This document shows, piece by piece, positions 51,202-60,267 of a stretch of DNA of 64,000 bases. Location: positions 310,001 to 374,000 of the forward strand of contig NZ_VWWP01000001.1 in assembly GCF_011752975.1 (NCBI RefSeq). The letters run 5' to 3'. The position numbers and the translations under genes are program-made. Below the pieces are notes generated by a model. The model was not told the DNA's origin, searched no databases, and saw nothing but the letters and a program-made list of their open reading frames with translations. This stretch comes from Chryseobacterium sp. Tr-659 (GTDB taxonomy: Bacteria; Bacteroidota; Bacteroidia; Flavobacteriales; Weeksellaceae). Positions within the stretch are counted from its first letter, which is position 1, and each line of letters begins with the position of its first letter.

Positions 51202-53154
51202 ATGAAAATGAAATTTATCTTAGCAGCAAGCTTAGCGACCTGCTCTTTTGCTTTTGGGCAAAACACACCATCAAAATTAGTTCCGGGTAAAAGCGGATTA
51301 CACGCAGAATTTATGCGATTCGAAAAAAATGGTCCTGATTTTCAGGGCAGCCCGGTTCTGTTTGACGAGACTTCCCAGAGACTTTCAACCGGACAAGCCC
51401 GTAAATTGGGATTAGAAAAAGACAGACTGGGTTTTGAAACACACCGTTTCCAGCAAACCATCAATGATATTCCTGTAGAATATGGAATGATGGCTGTACA
51501 AACCAAGAATGGCAAAATTGTAGGTGAATCAGGAAAATGGATTCTTAATATTCCGCAAAAAGTCGGAAAAAAAGCCAATATTTCTGAGGGTATTGCATTG
51601 CAGAATGCTTTGTCATTCATCGGAGCAGATTCTTATAAATGGCAGAACAAAGAAGAAGAGGAATTTCTTAAAAAAGAATCCAATGATATTAATGCAAGCT
51701 TTGCTCCGAAAGGTGAGCTGGTATATTATTCTGATCCTGATGAGGAAAAGCTGAATGATCTGAAACTGGCTTATAAATTTGATATCTATGCAGAAAAGCC
51801 ATTAAGCCGCCAATATGTTTTCGTAGATGCTAAAAATGGAAAAATTCTGGGAGTAGACGCCATCATCCATGAAGTGAATGCTCCGGGAACAGCTACAACA
51901 GGATACAGTGGAAACAGAAATATTGTGGCAGACTCTTATAACGGAAGCTATAGGCTTAGAGAAACAGGAAGAAATGGTGGTACTGCCGTAGAAACCTATA
52001 ATCTGAGAAAAGGGACCAGCTACTCAACAGCGGTAGATTTCACAGATACGGATAATGTATGGAATAATGTAAATGCTAATAAAGATCAGTATGCTACAGA
52101 TGCCCATTGGGGAGCAGAAATGACTCTGGATTATTACTACTCAAAATTCGGAAGAAAAAGTATTGACAATAATAATTTTGCTATAAAATCATATGTTCAT
52201 TACTCTACCAATTATTTTAATGCATTCTGGGATGGTGCCAGAATGACCTACGGAGATGGAAGCTCTACTACAAACGGTGGAAAACCGCTTACAGCTCTTG
52301 ATGTATGTGGACACGAAATTACCCACGGATTGACTTCGAAGACAGCAAATCTTGCCTATCAAAGAGAATCGGGAGCCTTAAACGAAGGTTTTTCGGATAT
52401 TTTTGGAAACAGTATAGAACGCTGGGCAAGACCTACACAGGCAAGCTGGAAACTAGGAGAAGATTTCAGCTATCCTATCAGAGATATGTCAAATCCTAAT
52501 GCTTACAGCCAGCCGGATACTTATTTGGGAACTTACTGGAAAGCTACTACTACATCCGGATGCGCTACGCCTAGCCAATCGAATGATTATTGCGGAGTTC
52601 ACACCAATTCAGGAGTTCTTAATTTCTGGTATTATTTATTGGTAACAGGAGGATCAGGAACTAATGATAAAGGTTTTGCTTATAATGTTACCGGTATTGG
52701 TCTGGATAAAGCGGGAGCAATTGCGTACAGAACATTAACGTCTTACCTTACGTCCGGTTCTACTTATGCCAATGCCAGAACATATTCTCTCCAGGCAGCA
52801 GCAGACCTATACGGATCGGGTAGTAATGAAGTAACTCAGGTTATCAATGCATGGAATGCAGTGGGTGTTGGCGGAGGAACTTCTCCGGCAGGACTTATAG
52901 CAGGAGCCAATGCTTCTCCTTTTACAATCAGTCCGAATCCGGCCACAGACAAGTTTACGGTAAACTTTGAAGGAAAAGCAGGAAAAGGAACTGTAGAGTT
53001 GATAAGCTTAACAGGTAAGAGAGAAATTTCCGAAAAAGTAAATATGACAGACGGAATGAATAAGCTTGAGCTGCAGCTTCCGTCCAATATGCTTCCAGGA
53101 GTTTATATCGTAATGGTAAACGGAGAAAAAGCAGGAAACCTGATTAAAAAGTAA
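51202..53154 (+). CDS. Secreted M4 thermolysin-like metalloprotease with T9SS tail
   Basis: 650 residues from ATG 51202; a TTG at 51157 would add a 15-residue stretch before the signal. Signal peptide MKMKFILAASLATCSFAFG. The FTP/PepSY propeptide follows (about 25-215). The catalytic domain holds HEITHGLTS at about 371-379 with the third zinc ligand in NEGFSDIFGN. A T9SS type A sorting tail ends the chain (FTISPNPATDKFTV, GTVELISLTGKREI, LPGVYIVMVNGEKAG, LIKK). Length and order equal known flavobacterial exported M4 proteases. It should be secreted outside the cell as a zymogen. Confidence 0.95.
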   Translation: MKMKFILAASLATCSFAFGQNTPSKLVPGKSGLHAEFMRFEKNGPDFQGSPVLFDETSQRLSTGQARKLGLEKDRLGFETHRFQQTINDIPVEYGMMAVQTKNGKIVGESGKWILNIPQKVGKKANISEGIALQNALSFIGADSYKWQNKEEEEFLKKESNDINASFAPKGELVYYSDPDEEKLNDLKLAYKFDIYAEKPLSRQYVFVDAKNGKILGVDAIIHEVNAPGTATTGYSGNRNIVADSYNGSYRLRETGRNGGTAVETYNLRKGTSYSTAVDFTDTDNVWNNVNANKDQYATDAHWGAEMTLDYYYSKFGRKSIDNNNFAIKSYVHYSTNYFNAFWDGARMTYGDGSSTTNGGKPLTALDVCGHEITHGLTSKTANLAYQRESGALNEGFSDIFGNSIERWARPTQASWKLGEDFSYPIRDMSNPNAYSQPDTYLGTYWKATTTSGCATPSQSNDYCGVHTNSGVLNFWYYLLVTGGSGTNDKGFAYNVTGIGLDKAGAIAYRTLTSYLTSGSTYANARTYSLQAAADLYGSGSNEVTQVINAWNAVGVGGGTSPAGLIAGANASPFTISPNPATDKFTVNFEGKAGKGTVELISLTGKREISEKVNMTDGMNKLELQLPSNMLPGVYIVMVNGEKAGNLIKK

Positions 53155-53180
53155 ACCAAATCTTTGATATATTTTAACGA

Positions 53181-53212
53181 AAAGGCCACAAGAAAAATAC
53201 TTGTGGCCTTTT
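53181..53212. terminator. Terminator between the M4 protease and hemH
   Basis: AAAGGCCACAAG pairs with CTTGTGGCCTTT around AAAAATA; T-rich on the plus strand. It serves the convergent pair. Confidence 0.9.
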
Positions 53213-53231
53213 ATATTTTTTAATAAATGAA

Positions 53232-54266
53232 TTACACGAGATAGAAGTCATTCAGTTTTTCTTCACAAAGAATTTTGACCACATCAATCCAACGGTCTTC
53301 ATCATTCAGACATGGAATGTAGTGGAAATTTTCACCACCGCCGTGCATGAACTGTTCTTTCCCTTCTACGGAAATTTCTTCCAGAGTCTCAAGACAGTCT
53401 GAAACAAACGCAGGACATACGATGGCCAGGTTTTTTATTCCTTTTTTACCAATTGTTTCCAACGTTTCATCGGTATAAGGTTCAATCCATTTATCTTTTC
53501 CTAATCTTGACTGAAAAGAAACAATTGTCTTTTCCTTCGGAAGTCCCATTTTAGCAATAACTGCTTCTGTGGTTTTATAACACTGATGTCTGTAGCAGTA
53601 AGCATTGTGGGTATCCACTTGGCTGTTGATGCAGTTCGCATCATCAATTTTACAGGTATTTGAAGGATCTGTTTTATAAAGATGTCTTTCCGGAACACCA
53701 TGATAAGAGAACTGAAGGGCGTCAAAGTTTTCAGGAAGTTTTTCCTTAATGCTTTCCGCAAGACAGTTGATGTAAATATCTCTGTTATAGAAAGGCTGGA
53801 TATAATTGATTTTTACCTTAGGAAATTTCTTTTTTCTTACTTCTTCCGCCTTTTCGATAACCGTTTCAGTAGTACTCATTGCATACTGAGGATATAAAGG
53901 GAAAAGAACGATCTCGGAAATCCCCTGATCTACCAGTTTTTGAATCCCGGTCTCAATGCTCGGTTCAGCATATCTCATCCCGATTTCCACCGGAACATCC
54001 ACCACTTTCTGAAGTTTTTTCTGAATCTTTTCAGTAATAACAATCAATGGAGAACCTTCATCTGTCCAAACGGTTTTATAGGCTTCTGCAGATTTAGCAG
54101 GTCTTGTTTTCAGAATAATTCCCTGAACAAGCAGTGAACGAAAGATCCAGCGGTAATCGATTACTCTTTCGTCCATCAAAAATTCATCAAGATATTCCTT
54201 TACATCGTTTACGGCTGTAGATCTCGGCGATCCAAGATTCACCAGTAAAATTCCTTTATTATTCAA
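53232..54266 (-). CDS. hemH: Ferrochelatase
   Basis: Inserts ferrous iron into protoporphyrin IX in haem synthesis. 344 residues. LVNLGSPRS at the N-terminus, PLYPQYAMSTTETV, the catalytic His in FSYHGVPERHL (about 190-200) and CPAFVSDCLETLEEI near the end are the standard blocks. The start is TTG; no ATG lies between the previous gene and the conserved N-terminus. It follows the FMN reductase gene by 14 bases. Confidence 0.95.
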   Translation of the reverse strand: MNNKGILLVNLGSPRSTAVNDVKEYLDEFLMDERVIDYRWIFRSLLVQGIILKTRPAKSAEAYKTVWTDEGSPLIVITEKIQKKLQKVVDVPVEIGMRYAEPSIETGIQKLVDQGISEIVLFPLYPQYAMSTTETVIEKAEEVRKKKFPKVKINYIQPFYNRDIYINCLAESIKEKLPENFDALQFSYHGVPERHLYKTDPSNTCKIDDANCINSQVDTHNAYCYRHQCYKTTEAVIAKMGLPKEKTIVSFQSRLGKDKWIEPYTDETLETIGKKGIKNLAIVCPAFVSDCLETLEEISVEGKEQFMHGGGENFHYIPCLNDEDRWIDVVKILCEEKLNDFYLV

Positions 54267-54280
54267 TATTTTAAATTTTA

Positions 54281-54808
54281 TTATGAAACAGAAATTGCAA
54301 AATCTGTTACTAATTCTGATACTTTGGCAAAGGTATTACTTTCGGCTAAGCCATCATCATTAAACTTACCTTTTATGCCTTTTATTAATACCTGATGACG
54401 CTCTTCAGTTCTTGCTCCAAGCGTTTTCAAAAGCAATAATAATTCTTCGTGACCTTTTTCTCCACTGGCAGAAGCTGTAATCACAGCAACCGGCTTTTCA
54501 GAAAAAACCGTAGTGGAAACACACCATTCCAGCAGATTTTTTAACCTGCTTGGAATACTGAAAATGTATTCAGGAGTAGAAAAGACAATACCGGCTGACC
54601 GGCTGATCATTTCTCTGATTTTAAGTATTTCCTCAGGCGTGTCAGAGTCCGTTAATGAAGGGTCAAAATGCGGGAGGAGAGAAAGATCATCATACATCCG
54701 AAAATTAATAGCAGGATGGGCATCCAAAACCTGTTCTATTAATTTCTGATTACTGGAATGTCTTGAAGCACTTCCAATGATTACTAAAATTTTCTTTCCG
54801 TCACGCAT
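54281..54808 (-). CDS. NADPH-dependent FMN reductase family protein
   Basis: 175 residues, flavodoxin-like fold. The FMN phosphate loop is VIIGSASRHSSNQKLIEQVL-like at the N-terminus, and STPEYIFSIPSRLKNLLEW (about 93-111) is the family's flavin and dimer motif. It reduces quinones, dyes or flavin with NAD(P)H. It sits between the Nfu-type gene (12 bases upstream) and hemH (14 bases downstream), so a supporting role in iron or haem metabolism is possible but only from context. Confidence 0.88.
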   Translation of the reverse strand: MRDGKKILVIIGSASRHSSNQKLIEQVLDAHPAINFRMYDDLSLLPHFDPSLTDSDTPEEILKIREMISRSAGIVFSTPEYIFSIPSRLKNLLEWCVSTTVFSEKPVAVITASASGEKGHEELLLLLKTLGARTEERHQVLIKGIKGKFNDDGLAESNTFAKVSELVTDFAISVS

Positions 54809-54820
54809 CAGATCATCCGA

Positions 54821-55699
54821 TTATCCGTTTACCGCTTCCACTTTCTCTACTAAATCCGGAACGAATTGTTTTAAAATATTTTCAATTCCGTTTTTCAATG
54901 TAGCTGTAGAACTTGGGCATCCCGAACACGCTCCTTGTAAAAGCATTTTTGCTGTTTTGTTTGCTTCATCATATTCCATTAAAGAAATCTTTCCGCCGTC
55001 ATTTTCTACTGCAGGAGCAACATATTCATTCAAAATGTCAGAAATTCTTTGCTCATCTTCCGTATAATCTCTGTTGATGATTTTTTCAACAGGATTTTCA
55101 TGTTTCTGAGGTTCAATTTTTGAAATTTCACCGCCATTCTGAAGATATTCTGCAATAAGAGCACGAACGGTCATCATTACCTGATGCCATTCTACAGAGT
55201 TGTCTCTTGTAACTGCTACAAAATTATCAGAGATGAAAACTTCGGTGGCAAAATCAAACTCCTTGAAAATTGCCTGTGCCAAAGGAATTTCCTCTGCTGC
55301 TTCTTTCGATTTTACTTCCACAAAACCATCCATCAGTAATTTATTCGAAACGAATTTCATTACATTCGGGTTCGGTGTCATTTCAGCATAAATCTGATAC
55401 ATTTCTTTTTTCTTCTGAAGATAAATTCTCGGATTAGCCAGTAATTCATCCTCAATTACGTTTTTCAGGCTCTCAGCAACATGTTCCCATTCAATGGTAT
55501 CCTGCTTGGCCACAGCAACAAAATTAGCCGTAATGAAAATTCTTTCCACAAACGGATAATTGAAAAGTTCCTGTGCTAAAGGAATTTCTGAGATATCTGA
55601 ATTTCTGTCCAGCTCCAAAGACCCCGGGATGAGATTGTAATCTGCAACAAATTTCATCACTTTTGGGTTTTCAGTTGGTTCTATAAGTACGGTACGCAT
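54821..55699 (-). CDS. Nfu-type Fe-S scaffold with two N-terminal Nfu_N domains
   Basis: 292 residues from ATG 55699. Residues 1-90 and about 100-192 are two tandem Nfu_N domains, visible from the repeated phrases 'ENPKVMKFVADYNL...IPLAQELF...IFITANFVAVAKQD' and 'PNPNVMKFVSNKLL...IPLAQAIF...VFISDNFVAVTRDN'. The C-terminal NifU-like domain (about 215-292) has the cluster-binding CSGCPSS. Nfu proteins hand Fe-S clusters to target enzymes. Most family members have one Nfu_N copy. A TATTTTTG box lies in the longer TTG frame, supporting this start. Confidence 0.92.
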   Translation of the reverse strand: MRTVLIEPTENPKVMKFVADYNLIPGSLELDRNSDISEIPLAQELFNYPFVERIFITANFVAVAKQDTIEWEHVAESLKNVIEDELLANPRIYLQKKKEMYQIYAEMTPNPNVMKFVSNKLLMDGFVEVKSKEAAEEIPLAQAIFKEFDFATEVFISDNFVAVTRDNSVEWHQVMMTVRALIAEYLQNGGEISKIEPQKHENPVEKIINRDYTEDEQRISDILNEYVAPAVENDGGKISLMEYDEANKTAKMLLQGACSGCPSSTATLKNGIENILKQFVPDLVEKVEAVNG

Positions 55700-55720
55700 T
55701 TTTTCGTTAAATTTGAGATA

Positions 55721-55728
55721 CAAAAATA
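55721..55728 (-). promoter_or_regulatory. -7 promoter box of the Nfu-FMN reductase-hemH operon
   Basis: Minus strand TATTTTTG, 21 bases before ATG 55699. Confidence 0.55.
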
Positions 55729-55735
55729 CGCATTA

Positions 55736-55798
55736 GAAGTCAGAAGCTGAAAATTGGGAATTAGATTTTTGCTATCACTGTAATTTAGAAGTTAGATA
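55736..55798. repeat. Degenerate TTAGAAGT-type repeat
   Basis: TAGAAGTCAGAAGCTG, then GAATTAGATTTTTGC, then TTTAGAAGTTAGATACC. The same words occur at 31547-31580. It may be a decayed copy of a dispersed element. Confidence 0.35.
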
Positions 55799-55866
55799 CC
55801 GGCAATTATAAGATAGTATTTTATGATTTTCAGATGGACTCATTTTCAAAATTTCAAATTAATATT

Positions 55867-56403
55867 ATGGCACTTATAAAAAAACTTTTAGGAAAAGCAC
55901 CACAAATCGGAGAGAATACGTTTTTGGCTGAAACAGCAACTATCATTGGAGATGTTACGATGGGAAAGGATTGCAGCGTTTGGTATAATGCTGTGATTAG
56001 AGGAGATGTACATTACATTAAAATGGGAGACAAAGTAAATGTTCAGGATAATGCGATGTTACATTGTACATATCAGAAACATCCTTTGAACATCGGAAAT
56101 AATGTTTCAATAGGACATAATGCGATTGTTCACGGCTGTACAATCAAAGATAATGTACTGATCGGGATGGGAGCAATTGTTATGGATGACTGTCTGGTAG
56201 AAGAAAATTCAATTGTAGGTGCAGGTTCGGTAGTTACACAGGGCACTCATATTAAATCCGGCGAAGTCTGGGGAGGTGTTCCTGCAAAAAAAATTAAAGA
56301 TATCAATGCCCAGTTATTGGAAGGTGAAGTGAACAGAATTGCAGATAATTATGTAAAATATTCTTCCTGGTACAAAGAGAATGTGAAAGATCATCAGTTG
56401 TAG
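55867..56403 (+). CDS. Gamma-carbonic-anhydrase-family protein
   Basis: 178 residues of left-handed beta-helix hexapeptide repeats (IGDVTMGKDCSVWYNAVIRGD, VNVQDNAML, IGNNVSIGHNAIVHGCTI). The three zinc His are in place: HCTYQ and GHNAIVHG. A C-terminal helix (LLEGEVNRIADNYVKYSSWY) packs on the trimer. Many such YrdA-like proteins show weak or no carbonic anhydrase activity. An ATG at 55834 would add 11 residues; the inner ATG gives the common family N-terminus. Confidence 0.9.
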   Translation: MALIKKLLGKAPQIGENTFLAETATIIGDVTMGKDCSVWYNAVIRGDVHYIKMGDKVNVQDNAMLHCTYQKHPLNIGNNVSIGHNAIVHGCTIKDNVLIGMGAIVMDDCLVEENSIVGAGSVVTQGTHIKSGEVWGGVPAKKIKDINAQLLEGEVNRIADNYVKYSSWYKENVKDHQL

Positions 56404-56426
56404 CCTGTAATTGGTTCTGTAAATAC

Positions 56427-56457
56427 AAAACGCTTCGTCCTGAGACGAAGCGTTTTT
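56427..56457. terminator. Terminator between the gamma-CA gene and the lipoprotein gene
   Basis: AAAACGCTTCGTC pairs with GACGAAGCGTTTT around CTGA; T-rich on both strands. Confidence 0.92.
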
Positions 56458-56486
56458 CGATTTGATATTGAACCTTTGCTTTATTT

Positions 56487-56939
56487 TTAATTATTATCCG
56501 GTGTGATCAGCCTGATCTTACCTTTGATACACTTTAATGAGGTAGGGGGCATAATCATCACACAGTTGGACATAATATTATATTTTTCGTTAAAAAGCCT
56601 TACTTTATCCGTGTATTCATTGACTCTTGCTAAAAAAGTAGTTTCAATTTTTTTAGGATAAGCAATGTATTGCTCAGGTCCACCACAGGATTTTACACCC
56701 ATCGGGGCAAAAGCCCATTCACTTGCATCCGTGCATTTTTCTCCGGAGACTTCTGATTCAATAGATGCTTTTAATTTATCCAGCTGCGCCTGATCATATT
56801 TCTGACTCTCTTCATCAACAGGTCTGTTGGCGATATCAACAGGAAGATTAGTATTGAGATTTTTGGACGTATTACAAGAAACAAGAGTTAATGTAGTACA
56901 GAATACTATTACAGGGATGTGGAATAAAATTTTTTTCAC
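56487..56939 (-). CDS. Hypothetical lipoprotein
   Basis: 150 residues starting at GTG. Lipobox TLTLVSC with Cys at 22. The rest is soluble with cysteines in GEKCTDASEWAFAPMGVKSCGGPEQYIAY, NCVMIMPPTSLKC, four in all, likely two disulfides. I do not recognise the family. It is alone between a terminator and the divergent helicase gene. Confidence 0.6.
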   Translation of the reverse strand: MKKILFHIPVIVFCTTLTLVSCNTSKNLNTNLPVDIANRPVDEESQKYDQAQLDKLKASIESEVSGEKCTDASEWAFAPMGVKSCGGPEQYIAYPKKIETTFLARVNEYTDKVRLFNEKYNIMSNCVMIMPPTSLKCIKGKIRLITPDNN

Positions 56940-57008
56940 AATAAACTTTTTTCTTTTTAAGAATTTTCAAAACTTATGCCAAGGTAAGAAATTCAAATTC
57001 ATTTTCCG

Positions 57009-57016
57009 TATTTTTG
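57009..57016 (+). promoter_or_regulatory. -7 promoter box of the helicase gene, near-leaderless
   Basis: TATTTTTG, full TAnnTTTG match, 6 bases before ATG 57023. A TTG start at 57014 would overlap the box, so it is rejected. Confidence 0.5.
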
Positions 57017-57022
57017 ACAGCG

Positions 57023-59149
57023 ATGAACAATCATTTTTTTGACTTAATAGAGTACACCAACAGAAGCGTTTTTCTGACCGGGAAAGCCGGAACAGGAAAA
57101 ACCACCTTTCTTAATGATTTTGTAAAACGGACAAAGAAAAAGCATATAGTAGTAGCTCCCACGGGAATTGCGGCTATTAATGCAGGTGGAGTTACCATCC
57201 ATTCCATGTTCGGGTTACCACTGAGAACCTTTCTTCCTACTACAGAAAGGATAGATACCAGTTTGGCTAACAATATTGCTGATCTGATGCCTCATTTCAA
57301 ATATCGGAAAGACAAACTTAAACTTTTGAGAGAAGTAGAAATCATTATCATAGATGAGGTTTCCATGCTGAGAGCCGATGTTCTGGATATGATGGATTTT
57401 TCATTAAGGTTTATCAGAAGGAATAATCAAAGATTTGGAGGTGTACAGATGCTGTTTATCGGAGATTTATATCAGCTTCCGCCTGTGGTGAGAGATGAGC
57501 ACATTCTGAAAATGTATTATAATTCACCATTCTTTTTTGATAGTCATGCGATTAAGGAAATTCCGATTGTTACCATAGAACTTACAAAAGTTTACAGACA
57601 GTCTGACCAGAACTTTCTCGAAATTCTGAATGCCATCCGTGACGGGGATGTTGATAATATAGATTTTGACGTTCTGAATGAAAGGTATGACCCTGACTTT
57701 AATATGGGGAAAGAGTCCTATGTTTATCTGTGTTCCCATAATAAAATGGCAGATGAGATCAATCAGGAAAAACTGGCTGAGATTAAAATAGATGCTCAGA
57801 CCTATGAAGCCAAACTTGTAGGAGATTTTAAAGAAAACCAGTTTCCAAATGAGCAGTTTTTAGAATTGAAAATTGGGGCTCAGATTATGTTTATCAGAAA
57901 TGATGTTTCCGGAGAAAAAAAATACTTTAACGGAAAACTAGGAGAGATTATTGGGTTGGAAGAAAATGAAATCCGGGTTGTACTGGATGAAAGCGAGAGA
58001 GAAATTGTAGTTAAAAGGGAAACCTGGGAACAGAAAAAATATTTCCTTGATACAGATAAAACCATACAGGAAGAAGTTTTGGGAAGTTTTGAACAGTTCC
58101 CTATAAAACTGGCTTGGGCTGTTACCATCCATAAAAGTCAGGGATTGACGTTTGATAAAGTAATCATAGATGCCGGAAAAAGTTTCACTGCCGGTCAGGT
58201 GTATGTAGCTTTATCCCGTTGCAGAACATTGGAAGGAATTGTTTTAAAATCAAAGATCACCCCTGAAGTTATTTTTAAAGACAACAGGATTCTGCATTTT
58301 CATACGGATACTATTGCAAATGATCATGTAGAAGCGATCCTGAATCAGGAAAAATATGATTACAGCATCAGAAAAGTGCTTCGTACACTGGATTGCTTAT
58401 GGTTTTTAAAAGAAGTTGAAGAATGGAATAACCTTTCCATTGTAACTAAAAATCTAGACCACGTTAAAGCCAAGCAGCTTTATCTTCAATTAAAACATGA
58501 GGCTGTGAATCTCGGTAAGATTTTTGAAAAACTGGAACGTGTAATTTTCCAGAAGGTTAATAATTTTATTGAGCAGAAAGAAGAATGGTCGGAGATTGAA
58601 AACAAATCAAAAGGAGCAGTCAATTTCTTCTTTACGGAAACCAGAAACAAAATTTTCGATCCTTTGAAAGAATTTTATGCAGAAATCAAAGGAGCAAAGG
58701 GTTTAAAACAATATAATGAAGAATTCAAAAGCTGGCTGGAAGATATAGAAGAATACCTGAACAGTCTGAGAGACATTCATCTTCTTGAAACTAAACTTTT
58801 AGATGAAAAAAATGATAAAGAGATCAATCTGAAAATTGCAAAAGTTCCATCACAGGTGCTGACCTTCCAATTGTTTGAACAAGGGAAAACCATTGGTGAA
58901 ATTGCTTTGGAAAGAGGTTTGGTAAAAGAAACAGTAATCGGACATCTTGCCAAATTTGCAGAACAGGGCTTACTGGATATTTCAAGAGTTATTACATCAG
59001 ATAAGATCAAAACTTTTGAAAATGAATTCTACAAAAATCCACACGAAACACTTACAGAATGGAAGAATGCGCTGCCAAGTAATTTTGAGTTTAATGAGAT
59101 CAGAATTCTGCTCAACCATTATAATTACAAAAAGGAAAAGAACTCATAA
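57023..59149 (+). CDS. PIF1-like superfamily 1 DNA helicase with C-terminal helix-turn-helix
   Basis: 708 residues. Walker A FLTGKAGTGKTTFLNDF (about 17-33), VVAPTGIAAINAGG (Ia), IIIDEVSMLRADVLDMMD (II), FIGDLYQLPPV (III) and near the end of the core AVTIHKSQGLTFDKVIID and VYVALSRCRTLEGIVLK (V-VI): the PIF1/RecD-like set. The C-terminal third is helical and includes QLFEQGKTIGEIALERGLVKETVIGHLAKF (split here across about 617-646), a helix-turn-helix as in HRDC/RQC-linked modules. Expected role: 5'-3' unwinding in repair or replication. Confidence 0.92.
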   Translation: MNNHFFDLIEYTNRSVFLTGKAGTGKTTFLNDFVKRTKKKHIVVAPTGIAAINAGGVTIHSMFGLPLRTFLPTTERIDTSLANNIADLMPHFKYRKDKLKLLREVEIIIIDEVSMLRADVLDMMDFSLRFIRRNNQRFGGVQMLFIGDLYQLPPVVRDEHILKMYYNSPFFFDSHAIKEIPIVTIELTKVYRQSDQNFLEILNAIRDGDVDNIDFDVLNERYDPDFNMGKESYVYLCSHNKMADEINQEKLAEIKIDAQTYEAKLVGDFKENQFPNEQFLELKIGAQIMFIRNDVSGEKKYFNGKLGEIIGLEENEIRVVLDESEREIVVKRETWEQKKYFLDTDKTIQEEVLGSFEQFPIKLAWAVTIHKSQGLTFDKVIIDAGKSFTAGQVYVALSRCRTLEGIVLKSKITPEVIFKDNRILHFHTDTIANDHVEAILNQEKYDYSIRKVLRTLDCLWFLKEVEEWNNLSIVTKNLDHVKAKQLYLQLKHEAVNLGKIFEKLERVIFQKVNNFIEQKEEWSEIENKSKGAVNFFFTETRNKIFDPLKEFYAEIKGAKGLKQYNEEFKSWLEDIEEYLNSLRDIHLLETKLLDEKNDKEINLKIAKVPSQVLTFQLFEQGKTIGEIALERGLVKETVIGHLAKFAEQGLLDISRVITSDKIKTFENEFYKNPHETLTEWKNALPSNFEFNEIRILLNHYNYKKEKNS

Positions 59150-59179
59150 GAATTCTTTTCCTGCTTATATTAGAATTAA

Positions 59180-60013
59180 TTAAGGATACATTGCATTGAT
59201 TGTATTAATATCCCCGGTGGTAAAGCCGGTTCTGTTATACGTAAAGCTTGTATTGTTAGCTCTTTTTATTGTAGGAAGTCCGTTTTTTGAATAAGATGTA
59301 GGCCAATACATCATTACAGAATTGATGTTGAAAGGACCTATATCTGTACCAGAGTTATAAATATTGAAGTTATATGCCTGCCCGCTCTGGATATTATCCC
59401 AAAGGATCATTACATACTGATCTCTGTCTTTACGCGTATGCTCATGATAAAGTCCTACGGTATGCCCCATTTCATGGATGACAGATCCCACTGAAATATA
59501 TTGGTCCAGAGATACGGTTTGTTTGCCGCCCTGATAACCTATATGAGCCCAACCGTCTGAACCGGATGAACTTCCGAAGATAAATTCCACATAATTGGAT
59601 TGGTTGGTACGAGGAATCCATTGTGTATTGGTTTTGGAATTGTACTCATTAACAGCCGTCGTAATTTTATTGGCATTAATAGAACCCATATTGCTGGCAA
59701 CCGTATAGTAAATTTTACCTCCGGGCCATCTTGAGAAGCTTGCTCCTCCTTTCTCGGCCGTGTTACCCTCTGAAAGCTGTTTGTCTGAAAGTACAATATC
59801 CCCCTGGAAAAAATTCATTCCATTTTTTCTCTCATACATGATGGACTGGCCATTCAGTTCTCCTTTTTTTAGATTTTCAATTTGAGCCGACTCTTTTTGA
59901 GCTTCTCCTGAGATCTCTTCATTGTTTTTACTGCAAGAAGTCAATACAACAGCAACAATAAAGCTTGTAAAAATGGTTTTACCTGTTAAAAATTTCTGAT
60001 TTTTTTTGTTCAT
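59180..60013 (-). CDS. Astacin-family (M12A) metalloprotease, lipoprotein
   Basis: 277 residues. Lipobox VVLTSC with Cys 27, so it is probably anchored rather than freely secreted. A short propeptide follows. The zinc site HEMGHTVGLYHEHTRKDRD (180-198) is the full astacin signature HExxHxxGxxHExxRxDR; the Met-turn is in NSVMMYWPTSYS (about 250-261). It resembles flavastacin from Elizabethkingia but lacks the extra C-terminal domain. It converges on the helicase gene with a 30-base gap. Confidence 0.93.
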   Translation of the reverse strand: MNKKNQKFLTGKTIFTSFIVAVVLTSCSKNNEEISGEAQKESAQIENLKKGELNGQSIMYERKNGMNFFQGDIVLSDKQLSEGNTAEKGGASFSRWPGGKIYYTVASNMGSINANKITTAVNEYNSKTNTQWIPRTNQSNYVEFIFGSSSGSDGWAHIGYQGGKQTVSLDQYISVGSVIHEMGHTVGLYHEHTRKDRDQYVMILWDNIQSGQAYNFNIYNSGTDIGPFNINSVMMYWPTSYSKNGLPTIKRANNTSFTYNRTGFTTGDINTINAMYP

Positions 60014-60267
60014 AATAATATTTTTTGATGGTGTTAAAAATTATTTCAGTGAATTGGTGTTTATGATACGAATGTAATATTTATTTCCCATTTTAATGAA
60101 TTATTAATGTTAAAATATGTAATTTTTTAAGAATAAATAAATTTCATTCTCTTCTCTGATAAGGTCAATAGGATGCTGAGCGGAGGGAAGATAAAAAAGG
60201 TTCTGACTATAAAAGAGTCAAAACCCATGTTTGTTGAAGAAAAAAAAATGTATTGAATTTTAATAGG

